Of a stretch of DNA of 64,000 nt, positions 34,120-44,470 are shown piece after piece. A program made the position numbers and the translations under genes. Every line of letters begins with the position of its first letter. Position 1 is the stretch's first letter. The DNA lies in NCBI GenBank assembly GCA_036426205.1, contig CM071568.1, forward strand, positions 39,893,221 to 39,957,220, written 5' to 3'. The stretch comes from Ascaphus truei (lineage: Eukaryota; Chordata; Amphibia; Anura; Ascaphidae). Under the pieces are notes generated by a model, which saw only the letters and a list, made by a program, of their open reading frames with translations, made no database searches and had not been told where the DNA came from.

Positions 34120-35769
34120 TCCACTCCTTCTCTAGAAAATAAGTCAGCATTTGCGTTCTCTTTTCCCGGCCTGTGCTGAATCTCAAATGAGAAGGGTTCG
34201 TAGGGCCACATACCACCTAGTCAATCTAGCATTGGAATCCTTCATACTATTTAACCACTTCAGTGGAGCATGGTCCGTCACCAAAGTAAAATGGACTCCT
34301 GCCAGGTAATGCCTCAAAGCCTCGATTGCCCACTTTAATGCAAGGCACTCCTTCTCAATCACTGAGTAGTTTTTTTCCCTCTGGAACAATTTCCTACTCA
34401 GGAAAAGGATAGGGTGTTCAACTCCCTCAAACTGTTGTGACAACACTGCCCCTAGCCCTATCTCTGATGCATCTGTTTGCACTATAAAAGGGCTGTTGAA
34501 GTCCGGGCTTCTAAGGATGGGATCCTCTGATAGACACCTTTTTACATCCTCAAAGGCTCTCTGACAATCCCTTGACCATACCACTTGTGTAGGGGCACAC
34601 TTTTTTGTGAGGTCCGTTAAAGGGGCTGCCACTTCCGAATAGTTGGGGATGAACCGCCGGTAGTACCCTGCTAAACCCAGCAGAGAGCGTACCTGCGTTT
34701 TTGTTTGGGGGGTCGGAACTTCTTTCAGGGCAGCTACCTTGTCGGCTAGTGGCCTTACTTTTCCACCTCCCACTGCATACCCTAAGTATTTGGTTTCCGC
34801 TTTACCCAAGGCACATTTCTTAGGGTTGGCTGTGTGCCCTGCCTCTCTTAGAGATTTGAGGACCGCTTTCAGCCTATTTAGATGGGCTCGCCAGTGTTTA
34901 CTATAAATGACAATATCATCTAGGTAGGCTGCGGCATAAGTCCTATGGGGCCTCAGTACCTTATCCATGAGTCTCTGAAATGTGGCTGGGGCTCCATGCA
35001 GTCCAAATGCAATTGTCACAGACTGGTATAAACCCATGGGAGTGGCAAAGGCTGTTTTGCACTTGGACTTTTCCTCTAAGGGTATTTGCCAGTATCCTTT
35101 TGTCAAGTCCAGAGTGGATATATATTCCGCGTTACCAAGGGCGTCAATTAATTTGTCCACCCTTGGCATCGGATATGCGTCAAACTTGGATACCGCATTG
35201 ACCTTTCGGAGGTCCACACAAAATCTTACCTTGCCATCAAGTTTAGGGACCATAACTAGTGGACTGCACCACTCACTGCATGATTCCTCAATCACTCCTA
35301 AGTGTAACATTTCTTGTACCTCCTTCTCTACCAAGGCTCTACGACTTTCAGACAATCTATAATGACGGGAACGTACTTTTACCCCAGGTGCTGTCTCGAT
35401 TGCATGTGAAATTAAGTTAGTTTGCCCTGGTAAATCAGAAAAAACATCATGGAATTGGGTCATAATTGCTAACAAGTCCCCTTTTTGTTCAGAGGACAAC
35501 TGTTTACCCATTGGGATTTTATCGTCACTCACGATGTTCTCCCGTGGAGGCTGAGGACCCAAATCCGTTTCCTCCTCCACTGGGTGAATGAATAGAGACT
35601 GCTGCATCTTCCAGGGTTTCAGCAAGTTCACATGGTAAATTTGCTTACCCTTCCTGGAACCTGGTTGAGCGATCTCGTAATCCACATCACCCGTGCGGCG
35701 GAGTACTTCGATTGGGCCCTGCCATTTGGCCAGGAGTTTACTCTCGCAACTGGGTAATAATAACATCAA
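34120..35769 (-). pseudogene. Reverse transcriptase and RNase H of gmr1-like element
   Basis: A 528-codon frame starts with the integrase C terminus (SKLLAKWQGP, then YHVNLLKPW at 45-53), then RT: VRFCVDLRKVN (181-191), Asp 221 in LDLTKGYWQIPL, FGLHGAPATFQRLMD, YLDD (282-285), GLAGYYRRFIPNYS, and RNase H: Asp 433 in QTDAS, Glu 474 in ECLAL, Asp 499 in TDHAPL. A frameshift after LTRWYVAL moves the end (FEIQHRPGKENANAD) to the frame at 34211-34014. All catalytic residues are intact. It is separated from the upstream integrase frame only by one in-frame TAG. Confidence 0.9.
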
Positions 35770-36839
35770 CTAGTCTCCCGGGTGAAACACTCTCATGCGA
35801 ACATTCTGATTGTAATGTCTCTCCTGACTGTCCTGGGCTGATCTAAGATTCTCCCTAGCAAAATGGCCGACTCCATTTAGGCGCTTCCTAAGGTCTAATA
35901 CATATTGCAGGGTATTCTTAGAAGGGGACCGCTGTTCCTCCCAAGACTCCTTTAGGAGGTCTTGGATACCCCGGGGTTGGCGGCCATAGAGCAGTTCAAA
36001 TGAAGAGAATCCCGTGGAGGCCTGAGGAACTTCCCGCACTGCAAATAGCAGAAAAGGGAGAAGTTCATCCCAGGCTCTCTTCTCTGAATCTACAAATTTC
36101 CTCAGCATCCCTTTTAGAGTTCGGTTAAATCTTTCCACCAATCCGTCAGTCTGTGGATGGTAGACCGATGTCCGAACAGACTTGGCCTCTAGTAATTTTA
36201 AGACATCCTGCATCAACTTAGCCATACAATTTGTACCTTGGTCTGTCAACATAACCTGGGGAAGTCCAACCCGTGAGAACAGCTCCAACAACTTGTTGGC
36301 TACTTGCTTCGCCATTGCTGTTCTCAGGGGAAACGCCTCAGGATATCTTGTTGCATAATCAACAATTATAAGAATAAACCTGTGCCCTTTCAAAGAAGGT
36401 CCTAGAGGTCCTACCAAGTCTACCCCAATCCTCTCAAAGGGAACTGACACCAAGGGTAGAGGAACCAAAGGGGCTGGTTTTTGTCCCCTTGGACTAGTTA
36501 GCTGGCACTCCGGACATGCCGCACATAACTTAGCAATATCGCTATGCATCCCTGGCCAATAGAATCGGGACGAAATACGGTCCAATGTTTTATCCCTGCC
36601 CAGGTGACCACCCCAAGGGACAGTATGGGCTAGAGTGAACACAGATTTAACAAACGCCTTGGGAACCAATATCTGGTGACCTCCCCTGTTTGTGTCTGCC
36701 TATTCACCCTAAACAGGATATCATTTGATAGCTCAAAATGGGGGAATACTATCACCCCCTGTGCATTTAAAATCTGCTCATCAATTTTCACCACCTTGTC
36801 ATACTGTCTAGCAAAGACTGGATCTTCCCTTTGCTTCAT
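35770..36839 (-). pseudogene. Integrase of gmr1-like element
   Basis: An HHCC zinc-binding start (His 15, His 22, then CPEC at 52-55), then a DDE core: Asp 84 in IGVDLVGPL, Asp 143 in LTDQGTN and Glu 179 in GLVERFNRT, giving a D-35-E spacing. The GPY-like tail continues after a TAG stop into the RT frame. Upstream, frame 36839-36630 (KQREDPVFARQYDKV) is the natural N-terminal extension, displaced by a frameshift near 36670. Its function was insertion of the element's cDNA; this copy is inactive as read. Confidence 0.9.
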
Positions 36840-36865
36840 ATAGGCTTCTGAAGAGATTGCTGCTT

Positions 36866-37530
36866 AAAAGATATGCATTAAAGAGCTATCAAGCTGCTTG
36901 CATGAGCTGCAAGTTAAAAAGATACAATCCAGTTTTTGCTAGAGCTGTAATGGGAGGTAGCGAACGATGATAGATGGAGAAATGTATTAGTTGTGATATT
37001 TCCTCTCAAGTCTTACGTTTCAAGTCTGATTGTGTATTAGATTGCATCTGCTATATGATGTTTAAGCGGGAATGAGAACTGCTTAAAATGAAAAAGAACA
37101 TTTTTCAAGAAAATACAAAATACAAAATTTGAACAGGCAGCAGATCTGCAACAATAAAGTTAAGGAAACTTCCTGCTACCGTATCTCTCACTGGATAAAA
37201 TAAAATACATGCGCAAAAGTAACACTGGAACCGTGTAAGTACCAGTGAGTACCAGAAGAAATTGTGTTTGTAATATCCTAAAACGCTTCACTATGCCCCT
37301 GAAATTGTGCTGCGATCGTCCTGTGTAACAGTAGTGAAGAATTAGCTTCTCTTGTGATTATATTAGGTTCCGTTTCAATTTTTATTGAAGGAAATTTCTT
37401 TTTTTATTTGAAAACTCAAATATGTGAGATCTAAGTTTTAAGCAACCATCAGCACGGCATCATTTAGTATTTCGTTAACACCACAGTGGTATTAATACCT
37501 GATGAAACTTGTCAAAATGCAGCCTTAATG
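36866..37530. other. ANGPT1 intron, no gene seen
   Basis: AT-rich DNA beyond the truncated gmr1-like element. No L1 continuation and no second LTR found here. Confidence 0.5.
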
Positions 37531-37538
37531 GCTGAGAG

Positions 37539-37758
37539 CAGGGGTGGTCAACTCAAATCCTCAAAAGCCACCAACAGGTCAGGTTTTCAGGATATCCCTG
37601 CTTCAGCAGAGGTGGCTCAATCAGTGGCTCAGTCTTTGACTGAGCCACTGATTGAGCGTCTTTGACTGAGCCACTCATTGAGCCACCTGTGCTGAAGCAG
37701 GAATATCCCTAATACCTGGCCTGTTGTGGCCCTTGAGGACTGGAGTTGTCCACCCTTA
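37539..37758. mobile_element. Palindromic hAT-like MITE with 8 bp TSD
   Basis: The ends are CAGGGGTGGTCAACTC and, inverted, TAAGGGTGGACAACTC. The two halves are complementary almost throughout (AGGATATCCCTGCTTCAGC, and GGCTCAATCAGTGGCTCAG). Flanks GCTGAGAG (37531-37538) and GCTCAGAG (37759-37766) form an 8 bp target duplication with one change, typical of hAT elements. Confidence 0.85.
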
Positions 37759-37957
37759 GCTCAGAGCAAAGAAGAGCATAAAGTTACCAATGTTATGACA
37801 GACTTATTCTCTTTTTGTTAATTTCAAATTGTCATACAACTATAAATAAGAGGGGATGGTACCGTAGCTCCAGAAAATAAAATAGAAGGAGCAGTGCATT
37901 AATGACATCCAAAATAATGACTAATAAAAATGACTTGAAGCATGAATGGGTTTAATG

Positions 37958-38247
37958 CAGGGGTGCGTAAAGTGGGAGGCATAACATTTTTCGGGGAGGG
38001 GGGTGGGCGGTGGTTGCAGAAGCCCTGCGCTGTCCCACGGCAGGTAAATGAAGTACCAGGGGATCACGTGAGACCTCTGCAGTGTTTCCTACCTTGTCTT
38101 CAGCGACGCGTCGCCATGGCAACACGCATCAAATGACGTCATGTAACACCGCGAGTCATTTGATGCTGGATTTTATGGAAGGGGCGGGCGCGAGCACAGG
38201 GGCTTGCAGGCAGGGGGTGTGCAGCGCACAAAGTTTGCACTCCCCTT
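37958..38247. mobile_element. hAT-like MITE, family B copy 2
   Basis: Related to 19979-20309 in order and wording (CAGGGGTGCG start, a G-run, CATCAAATGA and GCAGG(C)AGGGGG blocks, TTTGCAC end). The 8 bp flanks GTTTAATG (37950-37957) and GTTTAAGG (38248-38255) differ by one base. Confidence 0.75.
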
Positions 38248-38255
38248 GTTTAAGG

Positions 38256-40431
38256 TATGGCAAAGATATTGTGGCAAGAGGCAGTCATGTTCTCTTGTGA
38301 GCATTCTTATGCACAGGTTAGAATGTGTGTGCAGTATGGCAACCGAGGAGTTAACCGCCTTACAAAATCTATTAATAATATGTTTTCATCCCACTTCAGA
38401 CTATATTCTTCAGTTCCTTGCTTGGAACTTCTGCATTTTCTCCTCGCCCACCACTGTGGCGAAAATGGGGGTAATCAGCGTATTAATAAAGGCAGTGGGC
38501 TCGGCTGGTTACCCCTATTTCATATTGGGGATGAAGGGGTTAATTTTATATGCTGTTCCCATGTACTATTTTCCCCTATATGCATTGCTGTCCCCTTTGT
38601 GCAGGCTAGTCACTACCTGCAGTGTTGAATAACAGGAGCCGTTCCATTAAGACTGCTAATTTATGAATGGAGTGAGCCAGCACCCTGATTTTTGGTGTGC
38701 AGCCTCAGTGTAACACCCCAAGAACACATATATTAAAAATATAACTTTATCATAAGGGAAACATATATTTTTGATAAAGTGTCTTTCTATTGCAGTTTTA
38801 AAATGTACCGGCAGGATGGTTTTTTTTTCTGGCTGCCTTTGTAATGCATTAAGGAACAAATGTTATGCATATATGAGCCCCCGTTTGGGAGATGCCGATG
38901 CGTCTAGGGGATGAAAGACCCCAGATTCTTAAAGTGTCACTTAATCAGGATGTTTCTGAGTAGCAGATCCTGTTACTCATCCTAGATATTTCACACCTTG
39001 GGACCAAACTCCAGACATTGCGTCCCCAGAAATGAGTGGCCCCTTTTTACTTAGCAGTGCTACCAATCTGCTTACTGAGCATTCTCAGAGTTACCTGGGC
39101 TGGCTGTAGGATTTGCTCATGTGACATGGCAGGTTCTGATAGGAGTAAAATAATTCCTTGCCAATGGGATGAGGCTAATGTAACACTTGACAGGCCCTTG
39201 TCCTTAAAAAGGCCTGTACCCCTCATTCCTGTGTTGTTGCTGTTGCTGTTGTTACCTGATTTCTTCAAGCGGATAAGAAATAAGTACAGCGGCTACAATT
39301 CCAGAACGCAAGGGGTTAAAATCATCGCAACAAGGAAACTTGCCCTGCTTCAGGATTTCGTTAGCCCTGGGGATCCAGAACGAACCCCAAAGAACCAGAA
39401 AAGACTTTGCACATTCACAGAAGGATTGGACTGGCTATTTATTTGGCAATTTGCAAAAGGACTACATTTTAAAAGACAATCTTCTGGTGCTTTGCACCTT
39501 TCTGGACATTATCCTCTGTTCCTCTACCCGTAAGTGCAATTATTACGTTTATTCTGCAGTTGTCGTGTGTTTGCCTATCAAGGGAATAAATCTCAGTTTA
39601 TTTTGCTCAACCTGTTCTGCTCAATCGGGATCCACGAAATATAAATGTGTTATTAAGTGCGTCTCCCGTCACAACCACGCATTGCTTGCTATCGCAGTCG
39701 CTGGAGACAATCTTCCTCATATTGACGGTACTCTTCATGCTCCAGGATGTAATGACACGCCTCTTCTAAGTGCCCTGGGTCCTCGCACGCCATACATACC
39801 ATGGGCATTTTGCCGTTGCGTCTCGCTATCGCTGTGCAGCCTGGACTTCAGCAAAAAATCAATTAAGACTTTTCATTCACCTTTTCTTCCAGAATCAGTA
39901 CCTCACATAGGTCACCGTCTGTATTTGTTTTTCTGCTTCAGCGCAGACTTGCGTCAACTCTTTCACACTTTTACTGCATAGAATCCAATCACAGCTGGCA
40001 GTCCTACGTGGTGTGGCAGACTTAACTTCCAGAATCAGTACCACGCATGGGTCACTGTCTGTATTCACTGCTTCAGTGCAATTTTTTTTATTTTTTTGCC
40101 CCCACACATTTGACGATGCATACTTCACTCCCAGAATTAGTACCTCTCATGGGTCACCGTCTGTAGCCGCCTTGCTTTGATGCTTTATCTAGCGCAGTGA
40201 TCCTTGACTGTCTGCCTGGATTTATGGCTCTTTATTCTGGTGCCCTCTGCATGCGTTTCTTCTGCCGACCTCTGGAGACGCTGCATCCCACTTCAAACAC
40301 CATATGTGCCGGAGCTGCCTGTAGGCGAGGGCAGATAGACGCACAGGCAGAGGGTTCTGCTTAAATGGATTGGTTTATTAACCACAAAACAGCAATCAAA
40401 ACATTGGGGCTACTGTCTGTGACAGTAACTT
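38256..40431. other. Unclassified repeat-like sequence
   Basis: No gene recognised. A promoter- or LTR-like stretch (38350-39600) has an AATAAA near 39585. From 39889 to 40170 a phrase of about 38 bp (CCAGAAT.AGTACC then GGGTCAC.GTCTGTA) occurs three times, at 39891, 40029 and 40131. It may be part of an LTR element whose ends I cannot define. Confidence 0.4.
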
Positions 40432-41019
40432 TGTAACAGGCTATTAATAATACACACCAAAAATATAACTGACTTGAACTGAACGATGCTTAGATATGAT
40501 AAAATATAATTTATTCCTTGAAAAAGGTGAACACAACAAGATATACAAATAACAAACAAAATAAGCACACTTACTTAAGATTGGAATGATGAAATAATCA
40601 GAAAATCTTGATTAGCAGTTCATGCAGCAATCTTGAAACTCACAAAGACACGAAAGGACAATAGCCATAAGCTGAACCTGGTTCTTATATAATTATTTCC
40701 CATTGAACACAACCTAAACCCAGCCCGTCTCATAAATCAGTGGTGAGGTTGACAGTTGAGGTCCTCAGAGTAAAACTCCTCCCACCCAAGGACGTTTAAA
40801 AACTGCTTTTCCTATCTAAATAACTTCATAACTTCAGTTCTGCAGTACTTACTGGCACGCGAGAATTATTAATACATTCCGGCACGCATGACGCTCCCAA
40901 TAAGACTAAATATTACCGTGTAATATTAAAATTAAGAGAGATATTAATATCTGTCTCTTAGTACCGGCTAGACATCATGTGTATGTAATCGTTATTTGCG
41001 GCTCGGTCCCCCGGTTACA
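40432..41019 (-). mobile_element. Probable solo LTR
   Basis: The ends are TGTAACAGG at 40432 and GGTTACA at 41019. On the minus strand there is TATATAAG near 40692 and AATAAA near 40512, in the order expected of an LTR. The flanking four bases do not match, so the borders or identity are uncertain. Confidence 0.45.
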
Positions 41020-42060
41020 CATATGTAATTTTTAGCACGTTCAGCCGAGGACATCTCATGGTATTCTTATATTTAATAAGGTCACTCATTCTGATATTTC
41101 CTTGGGTAACCGCACCCCTGGCCCCCATAACCCCTGGTCAATAAATCCTTTGAAGCAGGGACTCCTGTGTAGAGAACATTTGTCACAGGTGCTAGATTTC
41201 ACACACAATGCCCCAGACATGGGCCTAGCTGTCTCTACCAGCAGGATGTGTTAACATACACCAAACCCCCTCTGTACTTTTCACACCCAACTTCAATCAA
41301 GCCTGTTGAAGCCCAGATATTTCTGAACAGACACCACATATTTGTATTTTCCTAAACTGCAGCTCATTTACCCCTTAAGCCCCAGTGTGTGTGTGGTGCA
41401 GACAATGGCACAGAAACAATACATTTATACAGGGGAATAAACAGTTGGATGGCTGAAGCAAGGCAAAAATACATTACTGGATCCCAGTCCAGTTAACCCC
41501 TTGCTTCCCAGGTGAGAGTAGAGGGTGCCCAAATGGGGTGTAACCCCTTTAATCCCGGGCCAAATCCCCTCTCTCTTGTCACTGTCCCTTAAAGAAAACC
41601 AAATAATAAAATAAACACCTATTCTCGTTAGGGAAACTAAATAAACGTTTCTCCGCCTTTCTATCTGACTGGCTGGGTAAGCCTCCTTCAGGAATGCCGG
41701 TTCTGGGGAGCAATCTTTTCCTGGGTGTGATTCCCAGCTGGACCCCACAGGCCTGCTTCCTTCAGTCCATGGTCCATAACAGCCAGACTCCATGGGGCCT
41801 ATGCACTAAACTCTGTTAATTAGCGCTGAAGCCATAAGCGCTATTCACTAAGGCTGTTTGGCACGTTTACGGCCTGCCTTGCCCAAAAGGGCCATAGCGT
41901 GCGTTCACCTTCTTCCCTCCCCTGATATCGTGCTCAAAGTTATTTAGCACAATAACTATTATAAACAAAGCAGCCTGTAATAACTGCATGGAGACGCTGC
42001 GTCTCAATGGACGGCTCTTACAGGCAATCGTGCTGTCCAAATATGATTTTTAATACTAGT
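41020..42060. other. Intergenic or intronic, repeat-like, unassigned
   Basis: Contains AATAAA-rich and LTR-like wording near 41425-41800. From 41793 a GGGGCCTATGCACTAAACT start resembles a transposon terminus, but I found no matching far end. Confidence 0.35.
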
Positions 42061-42063
42061 GTA

Positions 42064-42312
42064 CATGAGCAGGGGGTCTGCTGAACTGAACCGCATTGGT
42101 TTCAGGTCCGAGGACCCCCTACTTCAGGAGATATAGGCCACGTTATGGGGTGCCGGTATCCCCTGCAGAATTTAAATGTCCCGGTCACGTGACGCGGGAG
42201 CTTTAAAGTGCTGGGGATACCGGCACCCCATAACGGGGCCTGTATATCCTGAAGTAGGGGGTCCTCGGACCTGAAACCAATGCGGTTCAGCTCAGGAGAC
42301 CCCCTGCACATC
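42064..42312. repeat. Palindromic foldback, family A copy 2
   Basis: Arms of about 110 bp (AGCAGGGGGTCT, GGTTTCAGGTCCGAGGACC, GGGGTGCCGGTATCCCC) repeat inverted around a centre near 42190. It is a diverged copy of the inner palindrome at 4855-5115. Confidence 0.8.
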
Positions 42313-42375
42313 TACACTATTTTTAAAAAACACATAACAATAAATAAAAATTCATTACCATAGCGGAGAGCCGCA

Positions 42376-42932
42376 TATGATGTCACATTTTCGTCATATG
42401 GTTCTCACGGTCCTGATTGGGCCGTGAAAACCATGTGCTTTGGCCGACAAAAAAAAAATGATGACGTCATTTAAATTCAATGAAAGCACAGCCAATCAGA
42501 ATGGCTGTGCTTCAATTGCCTTTAAGATGACGTAATGAAAAGAAAGATGGCCGGCCTCACATGGTACGATAGCCAATCAGAGCGTGGGAACTCCATCCAT
42601 CCATCCAAACTTTGATTGGCTCAAGTAGACCATGTGACAGAGGCTTTGGGGAGAACGGATGTGACGTAATTTAAAGCCTGTCACATGGTACTTTAGCCAA
42701 TCAGAGTTGGGATGTATTTCCCACGCTCTGTTTGGCTACCGTACCATGAGAGGCCGGCCATCTTTCTTTTCATGATGTCATCTTAAAGGCAATTGAAGCA
42801 CAGCCATTCTGATTGGATGTGCTTTCATTGCCTTTAAATGACGTCATCATTTTTTTTTTGTCGGCCAAAGCACATGGTTTTCATGGCCCAGTCAGGACCG
42901 TGAGAACTATATGACGAAAATGTGACGTCATA
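42376..42932. promoter_or_regulatory. 557 bp palindrome rich in CCAAT and CRE boxes
   Basis: Both halves are complementary with few mismatches around a centre near 42654. Six CCAAT/ATTGG boxes are visible (42416, 42492, 42573, 42615, 42697, 42812) and three perfect TGACGTCA octamers (42462-42469, 42839-42846, 42923-42930). The last octamer lies six bases upstream of TATAAAAG at 42937-42944. NF-Y and CREB-type factors bind such boxes, so this is a plausible, possibly bidirectional, promoter of a mobile element. The TATA box is present only on the right side. Confidence 0.65.
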
Positions 42933-42970
42933 GCCCTATAAAAGCCTATGTCGTCTCATTTTGAAGCTAG

Positions 42971-43219
42971 ATGCCGAGGAGGAAAGACCTCCTATGGAAG
43001 AAAGAAGACCAGGGCGTGGCGGATGAAGATAAGAAGACCCCGGAAGAAGACAGAAGAAGTCGGAGAAGACCCCCACTATGGATTACAAATAGAAGAAAGA
43101 AGATACAGACACTTGTGGATTGTAAGGGTTTTTTATTTTATGGTTACCTGGTTCCTGTTGTTGGATTACCTGTTCCAGTGCTTCCGGTTCCCCTTGATTT
43201 CTGTGAGTGGTTCATCTAA
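42971..43219 (+). CDS. Small charged ORF downstream of palindromic promoter
   Basis: 82 codons start 34 bp after the TATA box. The N terminus is basic (MPRRKDLLWKKEDQ), followed by a charged stretch (EEDRRSRRRPP) and a hydrophobic C-terminal half (YLVPVVGLPVPVLPVPL). It ends TAA two bases before a strong donor (AAAG then GTAAGT, GT at 43222). The reading phase at the donor agrees with the ATG frame at 44075 if the intron 43222-44070 is removed, so both could once have been one ORF interrupted by this stop. I recognise no family; it could be a chance ORF. Confidence 0.35.
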   Translation: MPRRKDLLWKKEDQGVADEDKKTPEEDRRSRRRPPLWITNRRKKIQTLVDCKGFLFYGYLVPVVGLPVPVLPVPLDFCEWFI

Positions 43220-43221
43220 AG

Positions 43222-44070
43222 GTAAGTAAACAAAATAAATGTATTTTATTTTTATTTTACAGGTTTTTTTGCATTTTTTTCATGACGTCCATTTTTTTTA
43301 TGTCCATTTATTTGCCCTGAATTTATGTATGTCACTATGGATATACATACGTACGGGACAAATCAGTGGTTGTATTGTATGTTGATTTTTAATGTGATTC
43401 ATTTGTTTTTGATGCTCTTTTATTGCACCTGTATTAATGTCTTTAAACTATAGATGGACATACATACAGGTATAATAAAAACTTGTTGGCTTGCCTTGTT
43501 TGGATGTTTTTTGGAATTGCAATTTGCTGCTTTGTGTAAAAATGTGTTGCTAATGTACATTTCATTTTTTCAAATGTTTAGTTAAAGACTGTTTGCTATA
43601 GATTATTTTATTGGCTTATTTTTGGAAGATAGATTTAGTGTGATGGTTACTTTGACATAGATTATTTTTCACAATGGTTTGTTTGTAGGATTTGAAGTGT
43701 GTCATTGATTTGGATTGTAATTGATTGGTGATTGGATAAATTGATGGTAATTTAATTGTGTTGATGCTTTGTTTTTCTTTAATGATTGTATTTGTATCTT
43801 GTTTGGATTAGTGTATTTGATTTGGAGCATTGGTTGACATAGTATACATGATGCACAGATTAATTGTATCATGTACAAATTGTCAAATTGAGTGTTTGTA
43901 TTTGGATTTCTTACATATTGATTTTGTTTGTTGCTGTTCGATATTGGGAGAGATTTGTATTTGGCCATGTACAGTATTTATTTGTATATTGGTTAATCAT
44001 GCATATACAGTATATGTATATATTATAATATATACATATACTGTATATCCCCCCCCCCCCCCCCACACAG
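43222..44070 (+). other. Predicted intron of unclassified unit
   Basis: A GTAAGT donor at 43222 and a C16 tract (44049-44064) followed by ACACAG at 44065-44070 form a consensus intron of 849 bp. It is AT-rich while both flanks are GC-richer. The last 68 bases hold a perfect 46 bp palindrome (44003-44048). Transcription is not proven. Confidence 0.4.
44003..44048. repeat. Perfect 46 bp AT-rich palindrome
   Basis: Two 23-base arms, starting ATATACAGTATATG, are exact reverse complements without a spacer. It abuts the C16 tract. It could extrude as a cruciform or form an RNA hairpin beside the predicted splice acceptor. Confidence 0.95.
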
Positions 44071-44074
44071 CAGC

Positions 44075-44470
44075 ATGGCATCGATGGCAGAGCAGTTCTG
44101 CCTTCAAGTCGAGGCGGAAAACCATGACGAGGCATGGTTGGATCGGCGGCTGCAGGCGTTGTTCTCTGCGAAACCAGCACGTGGCACTAAGGCTGCTCCC
44201 CGCGGGAAGGGGAAGCAGAGGCCCTCGGTCACGGTACCACGAGGCAGGGCGTCACAGCGGCCAGGTCGGGCCTCAGCAATGGTGGGGAAGACTTCGACTG
44301 CTGGGACGCAGGGTGTGGGCGCGCGTGGGTATTGGCGCACGTGGATGCAGGCGAGTGTATGGGCGCGCGTAGATGCGCGCGTGTATAGCTGCTCCCCGCG
44401 GGAAGGGGAAGCAGAGGGCGCTGCAGCACAACGCGTCAGGCGACAGTCCCCAGGCAGCATGGCGCTTTAG
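44075..44470 (+). CDS. GC-rich ORF of unclassified element
   Basis: 131 codons begin five bases after the predicted acceptor. The N-terminal 35 residues look like real protein (MASMAEQFCLQVEAENHDEAWLDRRLQ, an acidic probable helix), then the sequence becomes Arg/Gly/Ala/Pro-rich as it enters the tandem repeat. A gag-like nucleic-acid-binding role is conceivable but unsupported. The frame ends inside repeat unit one. I do not recognise the family. Confidence 0.35.
   Translation: MASMAEQFCLQVEAENHDEAWLDRRLQALFSAKPARGTKAAPRGKGKQRPSVTVPRGRASQRPGRASAMVGKTSTAGTQGVGARGYWRTWMQASVWARVDARVYSCSPREGEAEGAAAQRVRRQSPGSMAL

Larger units (their letters stand above)
33650..36865 (-). mobile_element. Truncated Ty3-type element with integrase before RT (gmr1-like)
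   Basis: On the minus strand the order is integrase (36669-35770), RT and RNase H (35769-34183, end at about 34120), polypurine tract, LTR. Most Ty3/mdg4 elements place integrase after RNase H; integrase before RT is the arrangement known from the deuterostome gmr1 group. Gag, protease and the 5' LTR are missing: recognisable sequence fades near 36865. The copy has a frameshift near 36670, a TAG at 35772-35770 and a frameshift near 34200. Confidence 0.85.

Noticed and set aside
37498..37525. CTGATGAAACTTGTCAAAATGC as another hammerhead
   Set aside because: Only the first core box fits; there is no stem II and no GAAAC core.
39036..39981. Overlapping + frames of 165 and 213 codons
   Set aside because: Composition is not protein-like, no motif, and the stretch looks LTR- or repeat-derived.
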